Below are positions 28,384-37,694 of a stretch of 64,000 bases of DNA, piece by piece. The stretch comes from Allobosea sp. (lineage in GTDB: Bacteria; Pseudomonadota; Alphaproteobacteria; Rhizobiales; Beijerinckiaceae): positions 496,001 through 560,000 of the forward strand of contig NZ_JAUYTP010000029.1 in NCBI RefSeq assembly GCF_030695125.1, in the 5' to 3' direction. The notes beneath the pieces were generated by a model. It made no database searches, was not told the DNA's origin, and saw only the letters and a list, made by a program, of their open reading frames with translations. How positions within the stretch are numbered: position 1 is the stretch's first letter; each line of letters starts with the position of its first letter. The position numbers and the translations under genes are program-made.

Positions 28384-29393
28384 GCCGCCCCCTTGCGGTT
28401 GCTGGCCGCCAGCTGTGCCAGCGTCAGCGCAAACAGCACGATGCCGAGCACGACGGAGGCTGCCGCCGCGAGCCCGAAGTTCTGGACCTGATTGGAGAAC
28501 GCCGTTTCGTAGATGTAGTGGACGACCATCAGCGTCGCGGTGCCCGGCCCGCCGCCTGTCAGCACGAAGACCTCGTCGAAGGTCTGCACGCCCTTGATCA
28601 GCGCCAGCACGATCACGACGATCATGTTGGGCCAGAGCAGCGGCAGGGTAATGCGCCAGAACACGCGCCAGCGCGGCGTCGCATCCATCTCGGCCGCCTC
28701 GTAGAGATCGGCCGGAATCGCCTGCAGGCCGGCCAGCAGGATGAGCGTGTAGAAGCCCATATGGGCCCAGACCGAAACGAAGACGATCCAGAACATCGCC
28801 CAGCTCGGGTCGACCAGGAACAGGATGCGCTCGCCCCCCAGCGAGGTGATCCCCGCGTTCAAAAGGCCGTCGCGCTGCAGGATCCATTTCCAGGTCAGCG
28901 CCACCACGACGGGCGAGAGCAGCACGGGGAAGAAATAGACGGCGCGAAAGAAGCCGCGCGCCTTGATGCGCATGTTTAGCACCACCGCCGTCACCAGCGA
29001 GAACAGCACCATCGCCGTCACCTGGAAGACGGTGAAGCGGGCGGTGTTGGCGACGCCGCGCCAGAAATGGTCCTCGCGGCAGGAGTTCGGGTCGAGGAAG
29101 GAGCCGCAGTCGAACAGATAGGCGTATTGCTCGCCGCCGACGAAAGGCCGCTGCGAGGGAAACAGCTCGGTGCCGCCCGTCACCGAGAAGACCACGTTGA
29201 TGATCAGCGGCAGGAAGACGAACAGGCCGAAGAAGACGATGTTCGGCAGAAGGAAGACATAAGCCATCCGCCGCTCGCCGATGAGGCGCTGCAGTGCGCT
29301 CATCGGCCAGTCGACGAGCCGCATCAGCAGGGACAGCGGCGCGGCGAGGAGGCGTGCGGCGCCGCGAGGCGCCGCTGTGTCGGCGGAGGCCAT
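28380..29393 (-). CDS. Carbohydrate ABC transporter permease (MalF type)
   Basis: The protein has 337 residues with helices beginning at FLLPNIVFFGLFVFLPLIINVVFSV and the coupling loop EAAEMDATPRWRVFWRITLPLLWPN. The periplasmic part between helices 1 and 2 contains two Cys (FDCGSFLDPNSCRED) that could form a disulfide. It follows the binding-protein gene by 6 nt and overlaps the MalG-type gene by 4 nt. Confidence 0.93.
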   Translation of the reverse strand: MASADTAAPRGAARLLAAPLSLLMRLVDWPMSALQRLIGERRMAYVFLLPNIVFFGLFVFLPLIINVVFSVTGGTELFPSQRPFVGGEQYAYLFDCGSFLDPNSCREDHFWRGVANTARFTVFQVTAMVLFSLVTAVVLNMRIKARGFFRAVYFFPVLLSPVVVALTWKWILQRDGLLNAGITSLGGERILFLVDPSWAMFWIVFVSVWAHMGFYTLILLAGLQAIPADLYEAAEMDATPRWRVFWRITLPLLWPNMIVVIVLALIKGVQTFDEVFVLTGGGPGTATLMVVHYIYETAFSNQVQNFGLAAAASVVLGIVLFALTLAQLAASNRKGAA

Positions 29394-29399
29394 GCGGAC

Positions 29400-30680
<1,281 letters not shown>

Positions 30681-30735
30681 GTGCGTCTCATCCCTGTTCA
30701 TGGCCGGCACTGCGAAAGCCGCCTTGGGGCTCAGT

Positions 30736-30753
30736 AAGGCAAACGTTTGCCTT
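30736..30753. promoter_or_regulatory. LacI-family operator in the sugar-operon promoter
   Basis: AAGGCAAACGTTTGCCTT is a perfect 18-bp palindrome with the central CG typical of LacI/GalR operators. It lies immediately downstream of TTGACA (minus strand, 30762-30757), so it fills the spacer between -35 and -10 of the binding-protein promoter. It is 86 bp upstream of the divergent regulator gene. Confidence 0.85.
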
Positions 30754-30756
30754 GCT

Positions 30757-30762
30757 TGTCAA
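30757..30762 (-). promoter_or_regulatory. -35 element of the sugar operon
   Basis: TTGACA on the minus strand, a consensus sigma-70 -35 box. A -10 box about 17-18 nt downstream (TTACTG region) is poor. The leader to the ATG at 30680 is roughly 40-50 nt. Confidence 0.6.
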
Positions 30763-30838
30763 CGCGACTTTGACGCCTGATGGCTGGAGAATCGATCGCG
30801 AGCCTGCCAAGACAGCGTGACGGAAGGGGAGCCGACGC

Positions 30839-31918
30839 ATGACCGCCACGCCCGCGCGCGCCGAGCCTGCCGCCGCTTCGCTCGCCACCGTGGCGCGCGA
30901 GGCCGGCGTCTCGGTCGCGACCGTCTCGCGCATCGTCAACGGCAAGCGCGGCCGCGCTTCGGCGCAGACGATCCTGCGCGTCGAGGATGCGATCGCGCGG
31001 CTGGGCTATCGCCCCAACCCCGTCGGGCGCGCCCTGAAGCGGCGCGCCAGCCGCGTCATCGCGATGCTGGCTCCCAACCTCGACAATCCCGCGATGGCGG
31101 CGATCGCGGTCTCGACCGAAGCCGCCCTCCGACGCGCCGGCTATGTCACGATCCTCTGCGACACCCATGACCGGCCGGACCTGCAGGATGAATATCTGGA
31201 GGCGATGCGCAGCCAGTTCGTCGCCGGTTACGTCATGGTCAGCGCGGTGAAGAGCCGGGGCCTGCAGAAGGCGGCCCAGCGCGGCGATCCGATGGTCTTC
31301 GTCGCCCGCCGCAGCCCCTTCGGCGGCGGCGCCTTCGTCGGGATCGACGATCGCGGCGCCGGCGCCGATGCCGCCGATTACCTGCTGGCGCGGGGGATCG
31401 ACCGCCCGGCCGTGCTGATGGCCGCGCAGAACGCCTCAAGCACGGCGGAGCGCGCGGCAGGCTTCATCACCCGCCTGCAGGAGCGCGGCATTCCGCTGAC
31501 CGCCATTCGCCAGGCCAGCGCCGAGGGGCTGAACCATATCGAGATCGGCTATGCCGCCGCGACCACGCTCGTCGCAGGCCAAGGCTGGCCCGCCGGGATC
31601 TTCTGCGTCAGTGATCTCATCGCCTATGGCGCCTACCGGCTGGCGCGGGAAGGCGATATCGCGGTGCCGCATCGCTGTGCGCTCGTCGGCGTCGACGGCA
31701 ATGCGCTGAACGCCTGGCTGGCGCCCTGGCTGACCTCGATCAGAATTCCCTACGAGCAGTACGGCGGACACATCGTCTCGCAACTGCGCCTGCTCTGGGG
31801 CGGCGAGACGGGCGCGCATATTCATGTCGGCCATGGCCGCCTGAGTGGCGGGACTGACGGCGACGAGAGCAGAGGCGGCGACATCGACCGCGACGCGGCC
31901 GCTGCCCGGGTCGACTGA
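30839..31918 (+). CDS. LacI-family transcriptional regulator
   Basis: The protein has 359 residues. The DNA-binding headpiece is at about 14-65 (LATVAREAGVSVATVSRIVNGKRGRASAQTILRVEDAIARLGYRPNPVGRALK), followed by a periplasmic-binding-protein-like effector domain (VIAMLAPNLDNP...). Divergent from the sugar-uptake operon, with an 18-bp palindrome in the shared gap. The inference is repression of uptake and GH31 genes, relieved by the sugar. The last about 25 residues are an acidic/Ala tail outside the usual fold. Confidence 0.93.
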   Translation: MTATPARAEPAAASLATVAREAGVSVATVSRIVNGKRGRASAQTILRVEDAIARLGYRPNPVGRALKRRASRVIAMLAPNLDNPAMAAIAVSTEAALRRAGYVTILCDTHDRPDLQDEYLEAMRSQFVAGYVMVSAVKSRGLQKAAQRGDPMVFVARRSPFGGGAFVGIDDRGAGADAADYLLARGIDRPAVLMAAQNASSTAERAAGFITRLQERGIPLTAIRQASAEGLNHIEIGYAAATTLVAGQGWPAGIFCVSDLIAYGAYRLAREGDIAVPHRCALVGVDGNALNAWLAPWLTSIRIPYEQYGGHIVSQLRLLWGGETGAHIHVGHGRLSGGTDGDESRGGDIDRDAAAARVD

Positions 31919-32047
31919 GTCCGGGCCGGTCCATCCGACAAGCCTCCTCGACGAGCCGACGCCGGGCATGTCAGGGCAGAGGCCCGATCTGACGGCGATC
32001 GGGCCCGCGCGAGCCCCACCACGTCGCTCCACCGCGACCCGGGAGAG

Positions 32048-32059
32048 AATGTATCCAAA
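32048..32059. promoter_or_regulatory. Degenerate copy of the ATTG-N4-CAAT operator
   Basis: AATGTATCCAAA keeps 6 of 8 arm bases and the TATC centre seen at 39404 and 60590. It is about 30 bp upstream of a sigma-54-like element. Confidence 0.35.
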
Positions 32060-32089
32060 GATCCATCTTCCTGGCATCCAGGCGCGCTT

Positions 32090-32105
32090 CGGCACATGGT
32101 TTGCA
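32090..32105 (+). promoter_or_regulatory. Probable sigma-54 promoter of the first amidase operon
   Basis: CGGCACATGGTTTGCA differs from the consensus TGGCACG-N4-TTGCA at two positions and keeps GG and GC at the -24 and -12 distance. Its expected start site is about 35 nt before the AtzG-like ATG at 32152. Confidence 0.6.
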
Positions 32106-32111
32106 TACAAT
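32100..32111. promoter_or_regulatory. ATTG-N4-CAAT type operator overlapping the -12 box
   Basis: TTTGCATACAAT keeps 7 of 8 arm bases. Unlike the four main copies it overlaps the promoter itself, so a bound protein would block RNA polymerase directly. Confidence 0.55.
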
Positions 32112-32151
32112 CATGCCGTCATTATCCGCCGATTGCAGAGAGGAGATACGC

Positions 32152-32358
32152 ATGCAGACCCCGCTGCGGGAGATCGTGGCCGTCCAGGCACGGACCTGGT
32201 CAGGCATTGAACAGCCCAATGAGGCGGCCGGCATCATGGCCGACGCGCTGAGCGTCAGCATCGCAGGCTTCACGGCGCTGCGCGGGCAGCTCGCCTTCGA
32301 GGACGAGCCGTCGAGCTTCGAGGCCGCGCTCCAGGCGACGAAGGAGCCGCAGCCATGA
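32152..32358 (+). CDS. AtzG-like small amidase partner, copy 1
   Basis: The protein has 68 residues. Start at 32152 supported by GAGAGGAG upstream. Helical N-terminus, then a short tail with FEDEPSSFEAAL. It overlaps the following amidase gene by 4 nt. In AtzE-AtzG the small helical subunit binds the amidase as a heterotetramer; the position, size and C-terminal DEP motif fit such a role, but sequence similarity is weak and this is the most divergent of the five copies here. Confidence 0.6.
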   Translation: MQTPLREIVAVQARTWSGIEQPNEAAGIMADALSVSIAGFTALRGQLAFEDEPSSFEAALQATKEPQP

Positions 32359-33788
32359 ACGCCTCGGCGAAAAGCTCGCTCCTGCATCTCTCGCTGACCG
32401 ACGCCGCCGACGCGCTGAAGGATGGCTCCGTCACCGCCGTCGAGCTCACCACCGTCGCGCTCGAGGCCTTCACCCGCGTCGACAAGGCGATCAATTCGGC
32501 GATCTGGCTGGAGGGCGCCGCTGCGCTCGAAGCCGCCGAGGCGCTCGACAAGAAGCGGAAATCCGGCGCGACACTGGGTCCGCTCCACGGCCTGCCGCTG
32601 GCCCACAAGGACATGTACTACAAGGCCGGCAAGCTCTCGACCTGCGGCTCGGCCATCCGCAAGGATTTCCGCCCGACCTATACCGCGACCGTGATGGAGC
32701 GGCTGGAGGAGGCCGGCTCGGTCACGCTCGGCGGCCTGAACATGGCCGAGTTCGCCCAGAACCCGACGGGTCATAATCAGCATTACGGCCATTGCCGCAA
32801 TCCCTGGCACACCGACTACTGCACCGGCGGCTCGTCCTCCGGCTCGGGCGCGGCGGTCGCGGCGCGGCTGGTCTATGGCGCGCTCGGCTCCGACACCGGC
32901 GGCTCGATCCGGCTTCCCGCCGCGATCTGCGGCGTCACCGGCATCAAGGCGACGCAGACCCGCGTCTCGCGCCATGGCGTCATGCCGCTCTCCTTCTCGG
33001 CCGACAATGTCGGGCCGCTGACTCAGACCGCCCGCGACGCCGCCCGCTTCCTCGGCGTGATCGCAGGCCACGATCCCAAGGACCCGACCTCGGCCTCCGA
33101 GCCGGTCCCCGACTATGAGGCCGCGCTGACCGGCGACATCCGGGGCATGCGCATCGGCGTCCCCACCAACTACTTCTTCGACGGCATCGATGCAGAGGTT
33201 CAGGCCGCCTTCGACGCCATGGTCGCTGTTCTGGAGGCACGCGGCGCCGTCATCGTGCCGGTCACGATCCCGCATATGGACGCGGTTTCGACCTATGGCG
33301 GCATCGTCTCGCGCGTCGAGGGCGGCACGATCCATGCGCAATGGATGCGCCAGCGCCCGCAGGATTATGCCGTGCATCTGAGCGGCCGGCTCTATCCCTC
33401 GCAGGGCATTCCCGGCACCTATTACCTTGAGGCGCTGGCGAGGCGTGGGGCGATCCTGAAGGCGGTGGCGGCCGCGGTCTTCGGGGTCTGCGACGCCTTC
33501 ATCACGCCGACGCTGCGGATGAAGGTGCCGACGCTGCTGGCGACCGACATCGACGCCGGCACGCCGGGCGCGATCGAAACCTTCCAGGACGTCTCGATCA
33601 ACACGCGGCCGATCAACTATCTCGGCCTGCCCTCGGTCAGCGTGCCCTGCGGGCTCGATTCCAACGGCCTGCCGATCGGCTTCCAGATCCAGGGCCGCCC
33701 CTTCGCCGAGGCGCGCGTGCTCAAGATCGCCGACGCCTATCAGCGCGACACCGACTGGCACCGCCGCCTGCCGCCGAACGTGTCCTGA
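32355..33788 (+). CDS. Amidase-signature hydrolase, copy 1 (AtzE-like)
   Basis: The protein has 477 residues. The Ser-cisSer-Lys triad is visible: K85 in LAHKDMYYKAG, the cis-Ser in CTGGSSSGSGAAV (about 157-168) and nucleophile S184 in GSDTGGSIRLP. Family members hydrolyse amides, carbamoyl or carboxybiuret-type substrates in the cytoplasm. This copy differs from the five others (for example HNQHYGHCRNPWHTDYC before the Gly-Ser loop), so its substrate may differ. Translation is coupled to the AtzG-like gene upstream. A phosphotransferase gene follows after 61 nt. Confidence 0.92.
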   Translation: MNASAKSSLLHLSLTDAADALKDGSVTAVELTTVALEAFTRVDKAINSAIWLEGAAALEAAEALDKKRKSGATLGPLHGLPLAHKDMYYKAGKLSTCGSAIRKDFRPTYTATVMERLEEAGSVTLGGLNMAEFAQNPTGHNQHYGHCRNPWHTDYCTGGSSSGSGAAVAARLVYGALGSDTGGSIRLPAAICGVTGIKATQTRVSRHGVMPLSFSADNVGPLTQTARDAARFLGVIAGHDPKDPTSASEPVPDYEAALTGDIRGMRIGVPTNYFFDGIDAEVQAAFDAMVAVLEARGAVIVPVTIPHMDAVSTYGGIVSRVEGGTIHAQWMRQRPQDYAVHLSGRLYPSQGIPGTYYLEALARRGAILKAVAAAVFGVCDAFITPTLRMKVPTLLATDIDAGTPGAIETFQDVSINTRPINYLGLPSVSVPCGLDSNGLPIGFQIQGRPFAEARVLKIADAYQRDTDWHRRLPPNVS

Positions 33789-33849
33789 TGGCTTGGCGCC
33801 GGCGGTCGCCAGCAGGCGGCCGCCGGTTCAAGCCCTGGCACCGCCTGTG

Positions 33850-34761
33850 ATGACCGTGGCCACGCTGCATGCCGACGAGGTCGAGATCGACGCCGCTCTC
33901 GTCGGCCGGCTCGTCACCTGCCGGTTTCCGCTCTGGCGCGACCTGCCCCTGAGGCGCATCGCATCGAGCGGCACCGACAACGCCATGTTTCGGCTGGGCC
34001 GGCACCTCTGTCTGCGCCTGCCGCGCTATCCGGCCGCGGCGGCGTTCCTCGCCAAGGAGCAGCACTGGCTGCCGCGCCTGGCGCCTCTCCTGCCGCTCGC
34101 CATTCCGGTCCCTCTCGCCACGGCCCCGCCGGGCGAGGGGTATCCGTTTGCCTGGTCGGTCTGCCGCTGGATTCCCGGCGAGGACGCCCATCGCGGCCCC
34201 ATCAGCGACCGCAACGGGGCGGCGCTGACGCTCGCGCGCTTCATCCAGGCGCTCCAGGCGATCGACCCGTCGGAGGGGCCGCTCAGCGGCAGCGTCGCCG
34301 TCGAGCGCGGCGTGCCGCTGCTCGAACGCGACGAGCGGGTCAGGCAGGCGATCACCGCCCTTGCCGGCGACATCGACGTCGCCGCGGTCACACGAGCCTG
34401 GGACGCAGCGCTGGCCGCGCCGCCCTGGCATGGCCCGCCCGTCTGGCTGCATGGCGACCTCCACCCCGGCAACCTGCTGCTGCGGAACGGCGCGCTCGTC
34501 GCGGTGATCGACTTCGGCGGCCTCGGCGTCGGCGATCCGGCCTGCGACCTGCTGCCCGCCTGGACGCTCTTCTCGGCCGCGGAACGCAGGGTTTTTCGGG
34601 CGCAGCTTGCCTGCGACGAAGCCGGCTGGGCGCGTGGAAAGGGCTGGGCCTTGTCGATCGCCCTGATCGCATGGCCCTATTATCGCGACACCAACCCCGC
34701 CATCGTGGACATGGCCGGCCGTACGATCGAGCGCGTCCTGGCCGATGCAGGGTCTCGCTGA
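33850..34761 (+). CDS. Aminoglycoside-phosphotransferase-family kinase
   Basis: The protein has 303 residues. Catalytic loop HGDLHPGN (201-208) and metal-binding DFGG (221-224) followed by GDPACDLLPAW are the APH/choline-kinase-like signature. The N-terminal lobe includes GTDNAMFRLGRHLCLRLPRY. The start at 33850 (ATG) is preferred over an upstream alternative start because homology begins just after it, although the ribosome site is weak. Members phosphorylate antibiotics, but many act on other small molecules; resistance should not be assumed. It lies on the strand of amidase 1 and converges with the SDR gene. Confidence 0.85.
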   Translation: MTVATLHADEVEIDAALVGRLVTCRFPLWRDLPLRRIASSGTDNAMFRLGRHLCLRLPRYPAAAAFLAKEQHWLPRLAPLLPLAIPVPLATAPPGEGYPFAWSVCRWIPGEDAHRGPISDRNGAALTLARFIQALQAIDPSEGPLSGSVAVERGVPLLERDERVRQAITALAGDIDVAAVTRAWDAALAAPPWHGPPVWLHGDLHPGNLLLRNGALVAVIDFGGLGVGDPACDLLPAWTLFSAAERRVFRAQLACDEAGWARGKGWALSIALIAWPYYRDTNPAIVDMAGRTIERVLADAGSR

Positions 34762-34785
34762 TCAGAGCCAGCCCGGGAGCCGCCC

Positions 34786-35565
34786 TCAGCGGATCGAGGG
34801 ACGCCGCTGGCCGCCATCGACCTGGATGTCGGCCGCATTGATGCCCGCGGCGCGCGGCGAGACGACGAAGGCGATCGCGTCGGCGATCTCCTGGACGGTG
34901 CTCAGCCGCTTCGCCGGAAAATCCTCCGCCTCGAACTTGGCGAAATCCTCGGGCCGTTCGGTCCTGGTCTTTTCCCAGCCCCCGCCGGGGAAGATCGTCG
35001 AGCCCGGTGAGACCGCGTTCACGCGGATGCCGTGGGGCCCCAGCTCCCAGGCCAGCGAGCGCGCGGCATGGATCAGCCCGGCCTTGGCGGCGGCATATTG
35101 CGCGCCGCGCGCGGCCGGAGCGCGCCCCGAGATCGAGGCGATGAAGACGGCGTTGCCGATGTCGCTGCGGGTGAGCGCGGGCGTCGCTTCGCGCAGCGCC
35201 GCGATCGCATGGCCGACATTGAAGCGGAAGGTCTCGTCCCAGTCGGCGTCGCTCGACGTTGCCAGCTCGCGCTCGCCGAAGCTGCCGCCGGCATTGGCAA
35301 TCAGGATGTCGAGCCCGCCATAGGCCGCGACCGTCTCCGTTACGGCCCGCGCCGACTCCGCGGGGCTGCGGAAATCCGCCTGGATGGTGAGCACTTCGCC
35401 GCCGACGCCCCGAATCTCGGCCGCGGTTGCGGCCAGCGTCTCCGCCCCGCGCGCCGCGATGGCGAGGCGGGCGCCCTCGCCGGCGAGCAGCAATGCGGTG
35501 GCCTTGCCGATGCCGCGGCTGCCGCCGGTGATCAGCGCGATCCGTCCCTTCAGACACAGATCCAT
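34786..35565 (-). CDS. Short-chain dehydrogenase/reductase
   Basis: The protein has 259 residues. NAD(P)-binding GGSRGIGKA at about 14-22, NAG in LIANAGG, catalytic YAAAKAG (Tyr/Lys), and a C-terminal IQVDGGQRRPS. This is a classical SDR of FabG-like length. ATG at 35565 follows the acetamidase stop codon by 1 nt, so it is the last gene of the five-gene operon that starts at 39339. Its role with amide hydrolysis may be oxidation or reduction of the released acid or alcohol; this is inferred from context only. Confidence 0.92.
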   Translation of the reverse strand: MDLCLKGRIALITGGSRGIGKATALLLAGEGARLAIAARGAETLAATAAEIRGVGGEVLTIQADFRSPAESARAVTETVAAYGGLDILIANAGGSFGERELATSSDADWDETFRFNVGHAIAALREATPALTRSDIGNAVFIASISGRAPAARGAQYAAAKAGLIHAARSLAWELGPHGIRVNAVSPGSTIFPGGGWEKTRTERPEDFAKFEAEDFPAKRLSTVQEIADAIAFVVSPRAAGINAADIQVDGGQRRPSIR

Positions 35566-35566
35566 C

Positions 35567-36520
35567 TCAGGCTGCCTTCGGCGAGAGAAGCTTTTTGGCG
35601 AGCATGCAGTGGATGCCCTTGGAGCCGTTCACCGTCTGCGTCACCCGCAGATCGGCGGCGATCGAGCACAGCGTATAGGCGTCCTCCCGCGAGAGGCCGG
35701 CCACCTCGCCGATCAGCATGATCATGTCGCGCAGCGCCATCTCGGCGCAGCGGTCGAGATCGGGGTCCATGCCCATGGTCAGGTAATGCGTCGGCGTCTC
35801 CGCCCGCGGATAGGTGAAGGTGAGGTCCTCGCGCAGGATGAAGGTGAAGCGGCCCTGCAGCGCGGTTTCGATCGCCGTGACGCAGACCTCGCCGTCGCCC
35901 TGCGCCGCATGGCCGTCGCCGCAGGAGAACAGCCCGCCCTCGACGAAGACCGGCAGGAAGATCGTCGCGCCCGCGACCATCTCCTTGTTGTCGAGATTGC
36001 CGCCGAAGGCACGTGGCACGATCGAGGTCACGCGGCCCCAGGCCGGCGGCGGTGCCGTGCCCATCACCCCGAAGAAGGGCGCGAGCTCGAGCTCCAGCCC
36101 CCAGGGCAGCTTGCCGATCTTGGCGTTGAGGTCGAGCGGGATGTGCAGCAGCCGCGTCGCATGGAAATCGCTCTGCAGCGTGCCGGCGAGCGGGCGGATG
36201 ACGTTGTAGCCCCAGTCCTGCCGGAGCTGGATGTCTTCGATCCGCACCTCCAGCACATGGCCGGGCTTCGCGCCCTCCACCGCGATCGGCCCGGTCAGGA
36301 TATGGCCGGGCAGGGTCTTCTCGGCATGGGCGTGGACGTCGGCGATCTCGGGCGGGGTGGTGAAGCCGCTGCCCGGCTTGGGGTGGACCTCCGGAGCACC
36401 GGTCACCGTGTCGACAGTGACCGTATCGCCGCTGGCGATCACGAGCTTCGGCTTCAGAGCCGCGTCAAAAAAGCCCCAATGGCAGGTCGCACCGCTGGCT
36501 TTCAGGTGATGATGGGTCAT
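35567..36520 (-). CDS. Acetamidase/formamidase family protein (FmdA-type)
   Basis: The protein has 317 residues. Conserved blocks GPIAVEGAKPGHVLEVRIEDI, the SCGDGHAAQGDGEVCVTAIE metal/active-site region and MTMGMDPDLDRCAEMALRDMI are typical of the FmdA/AmdA family, which releases ammonia from formamide, acetamide or related short amides. It is cytoplasmic and non-homologous to the amidase-signature enzymes. It lies in the operon AtzG-like, amidase, EamA, FmdA, SDR, and adds a second amidase fold to the island. Confidence 0.9.
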   Translation of the reverse strand: MTHHHLKASGATCHWGFFDAALKPKLVIASGDTVTVDTVTGAPEVHPKPGSGFTTPPEIADVHAHAEKTLPGHILTGPIAVEGAKPGHVLEVRIEDIQLRQDWGYNVIRPLAGTLQSDFHATRLLHIPLDLNAKIGKLPWGLELELAPFFGVMGTAPPPAWGRVTSIVPRAFGGNLDNKEMVAGATIFLPVFVEGGLFSCGDGHAAQGDGEVCVTAIETALQGRFTFILREDLTFTYPRAETPTHYLTMGMDPDLDRCAEMALRDMIMLIGEVAGLSREDAYTLCSIAADLRVTQTVNGSKGIHCMLAKKLLSPKAA

Positions 36521-36550
36521 GCGTCGTCGTCCGGTTCGAGAATGGGAGCG

Positions 36551-37657
36551 TCAGGCAGGCGGGTTGTCCGGCGGGGGCGCGACGGCCAGGCGGCGCGCGC
36601 CGGCATTGTGGCGCATCGTATAGACCGTGCCGCCGGCGACCAGCGCGGCGCCGACGATGGTGACGAGGTTCGGAAGCTCGGCGAAGACGAGGTAACCGCT
36701 CACGGTTGCCAGCAGCAGGCGGACGAAGTCGAGCGGCGCCAACGCCGAGGCCTCGCCCATTTGGTAGGCGCGGGTGACGAGCCATTGCCCGGCGGTGCCG
36801 ACGACGCCGATCCCGATCATCAGCGCCCATTCGACCGGCGTCGGCGGCGTCCAGAGGTAGACGGCGGGCAAGCCGAGCGCGATCAGCACCACGGCCCCCT
36901 GCCAGAACAGGATCGTCTCGGTGCGCTCGGACTGTCCGAGCACGCGCACCGAGATGGTGATGCCGGCGCCGAACAGCGCGCCGAGGATGGCGAGCAGCGC
37001 ATAGCCGCTCATCGCCTCACCGCCCGGCCGCAGCATCACGAAGACCCCGGCGAAACCGACCGCCAGCGCGATCCAGCGCCGCCGGTCGACGACCTCGCGC
37101 AGGATGAGGATGGCGAGCAGCGTCACGAACAGCACCTGTGCGAAGCCCAGCGCCGTCGCCTCCGCCATCGGCAGATGGATCAGCGCCGTGAAGCCGCAGA
37201 GCATGGCGCCGAGCGAGAACATCCCCCGCAGGAACTGCAGCCCCGGCCGGCGCGTGTGCATGATCCGCGGCAAGGCGCGGCCGACCACCAGAGCCAGGAT
37301 CAGCGTCATCACCAGCTGCCGGACGATCAGGATCTGCGGCAGCGGGATGCGTCCGCCGGCCAGCTTGATCAGCGTCATCATCACCGCGAAGGCGGTGAAG
37401 GCGGCGATCATCAACAGCGAGCCGCGCAGATTGGGCGTGGCCGCCAGCCACCAGCCGCGGGCGCGCTCCAGAGGACGTCGTCGCGCCGTCGGCAGGGCGT
37501 TCGCCGCAGCCGGCAGGGCGCTGGCGGCGAGGATCGAAGCGGCGGCCGCGAGGCTGTCCGCCGAGGCCTCGACGGTAACAAGCTCCGGAGCGGGATCCGG
37601 CTGCGCCTCGTCGGGGAGGAAGGCAACGGCGCGCGCCCCGGAATCATCCTCGCTCAT
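36551..37657 (-). CDS. EamA/DMT-family membrane transporter, copy 1
   Basis: The protein has 368 residues. After an Ala-rich, probably disordered N-terminus of about 75 residues there are ten hydrophobic helices in two five-helix repeats (first from GSLLMIAAFTAFAVMMTLIKLAGG). The DMT superfamily mostly exports metabolites or amino acids. Between amidase and acetamidase genes, it may export an amide-hydrolysis product or import a substrate. The extended N-terminus is unusual and the true start could lie further in. Confidence 0.85.
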   Translation of the reverse strand: MSEDDSGARAVAFLPDEAQPDPAPELVTVEASADSLAAAASILAASALPAAANALPTARRRPLERARGWWLAATPNLRGSLLMIAAFTAFAVMMTLIKLAGGRIPLPQILIVRQLVMTLILALVVGRALPRIMHTRRPGLQFLRGMFSLGAMLCGFTALIHLPMAEATALGFAQVLFVTLLAILILREVVDRRRWIALAVGFAGVFVMLRPGGEAMSGYALLAILGALFGAGITISVRVLGQSERTETILFWQGAVVLIALGLPAVYLWTPPTPVEWALMIGIGVVGTAGQWLVTRAYQMGEASALAPLDFVRLLLATVSGYLVFAELPNLVTIVGAALVAGGTVYTMRHNAGARRLAVAPPPDNPPA

Positions 37658-37694
37658 GGAACCACCAGGGCGCGGCCGTCGGCGCGCCGGCGCC

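Noticed and set aside
33850..34761. Calling the phosphotransferase an antibiotic-resistance gene
   Set aside because: Only generic APH-family motifs are seen; the family includes many metabolic kinases.
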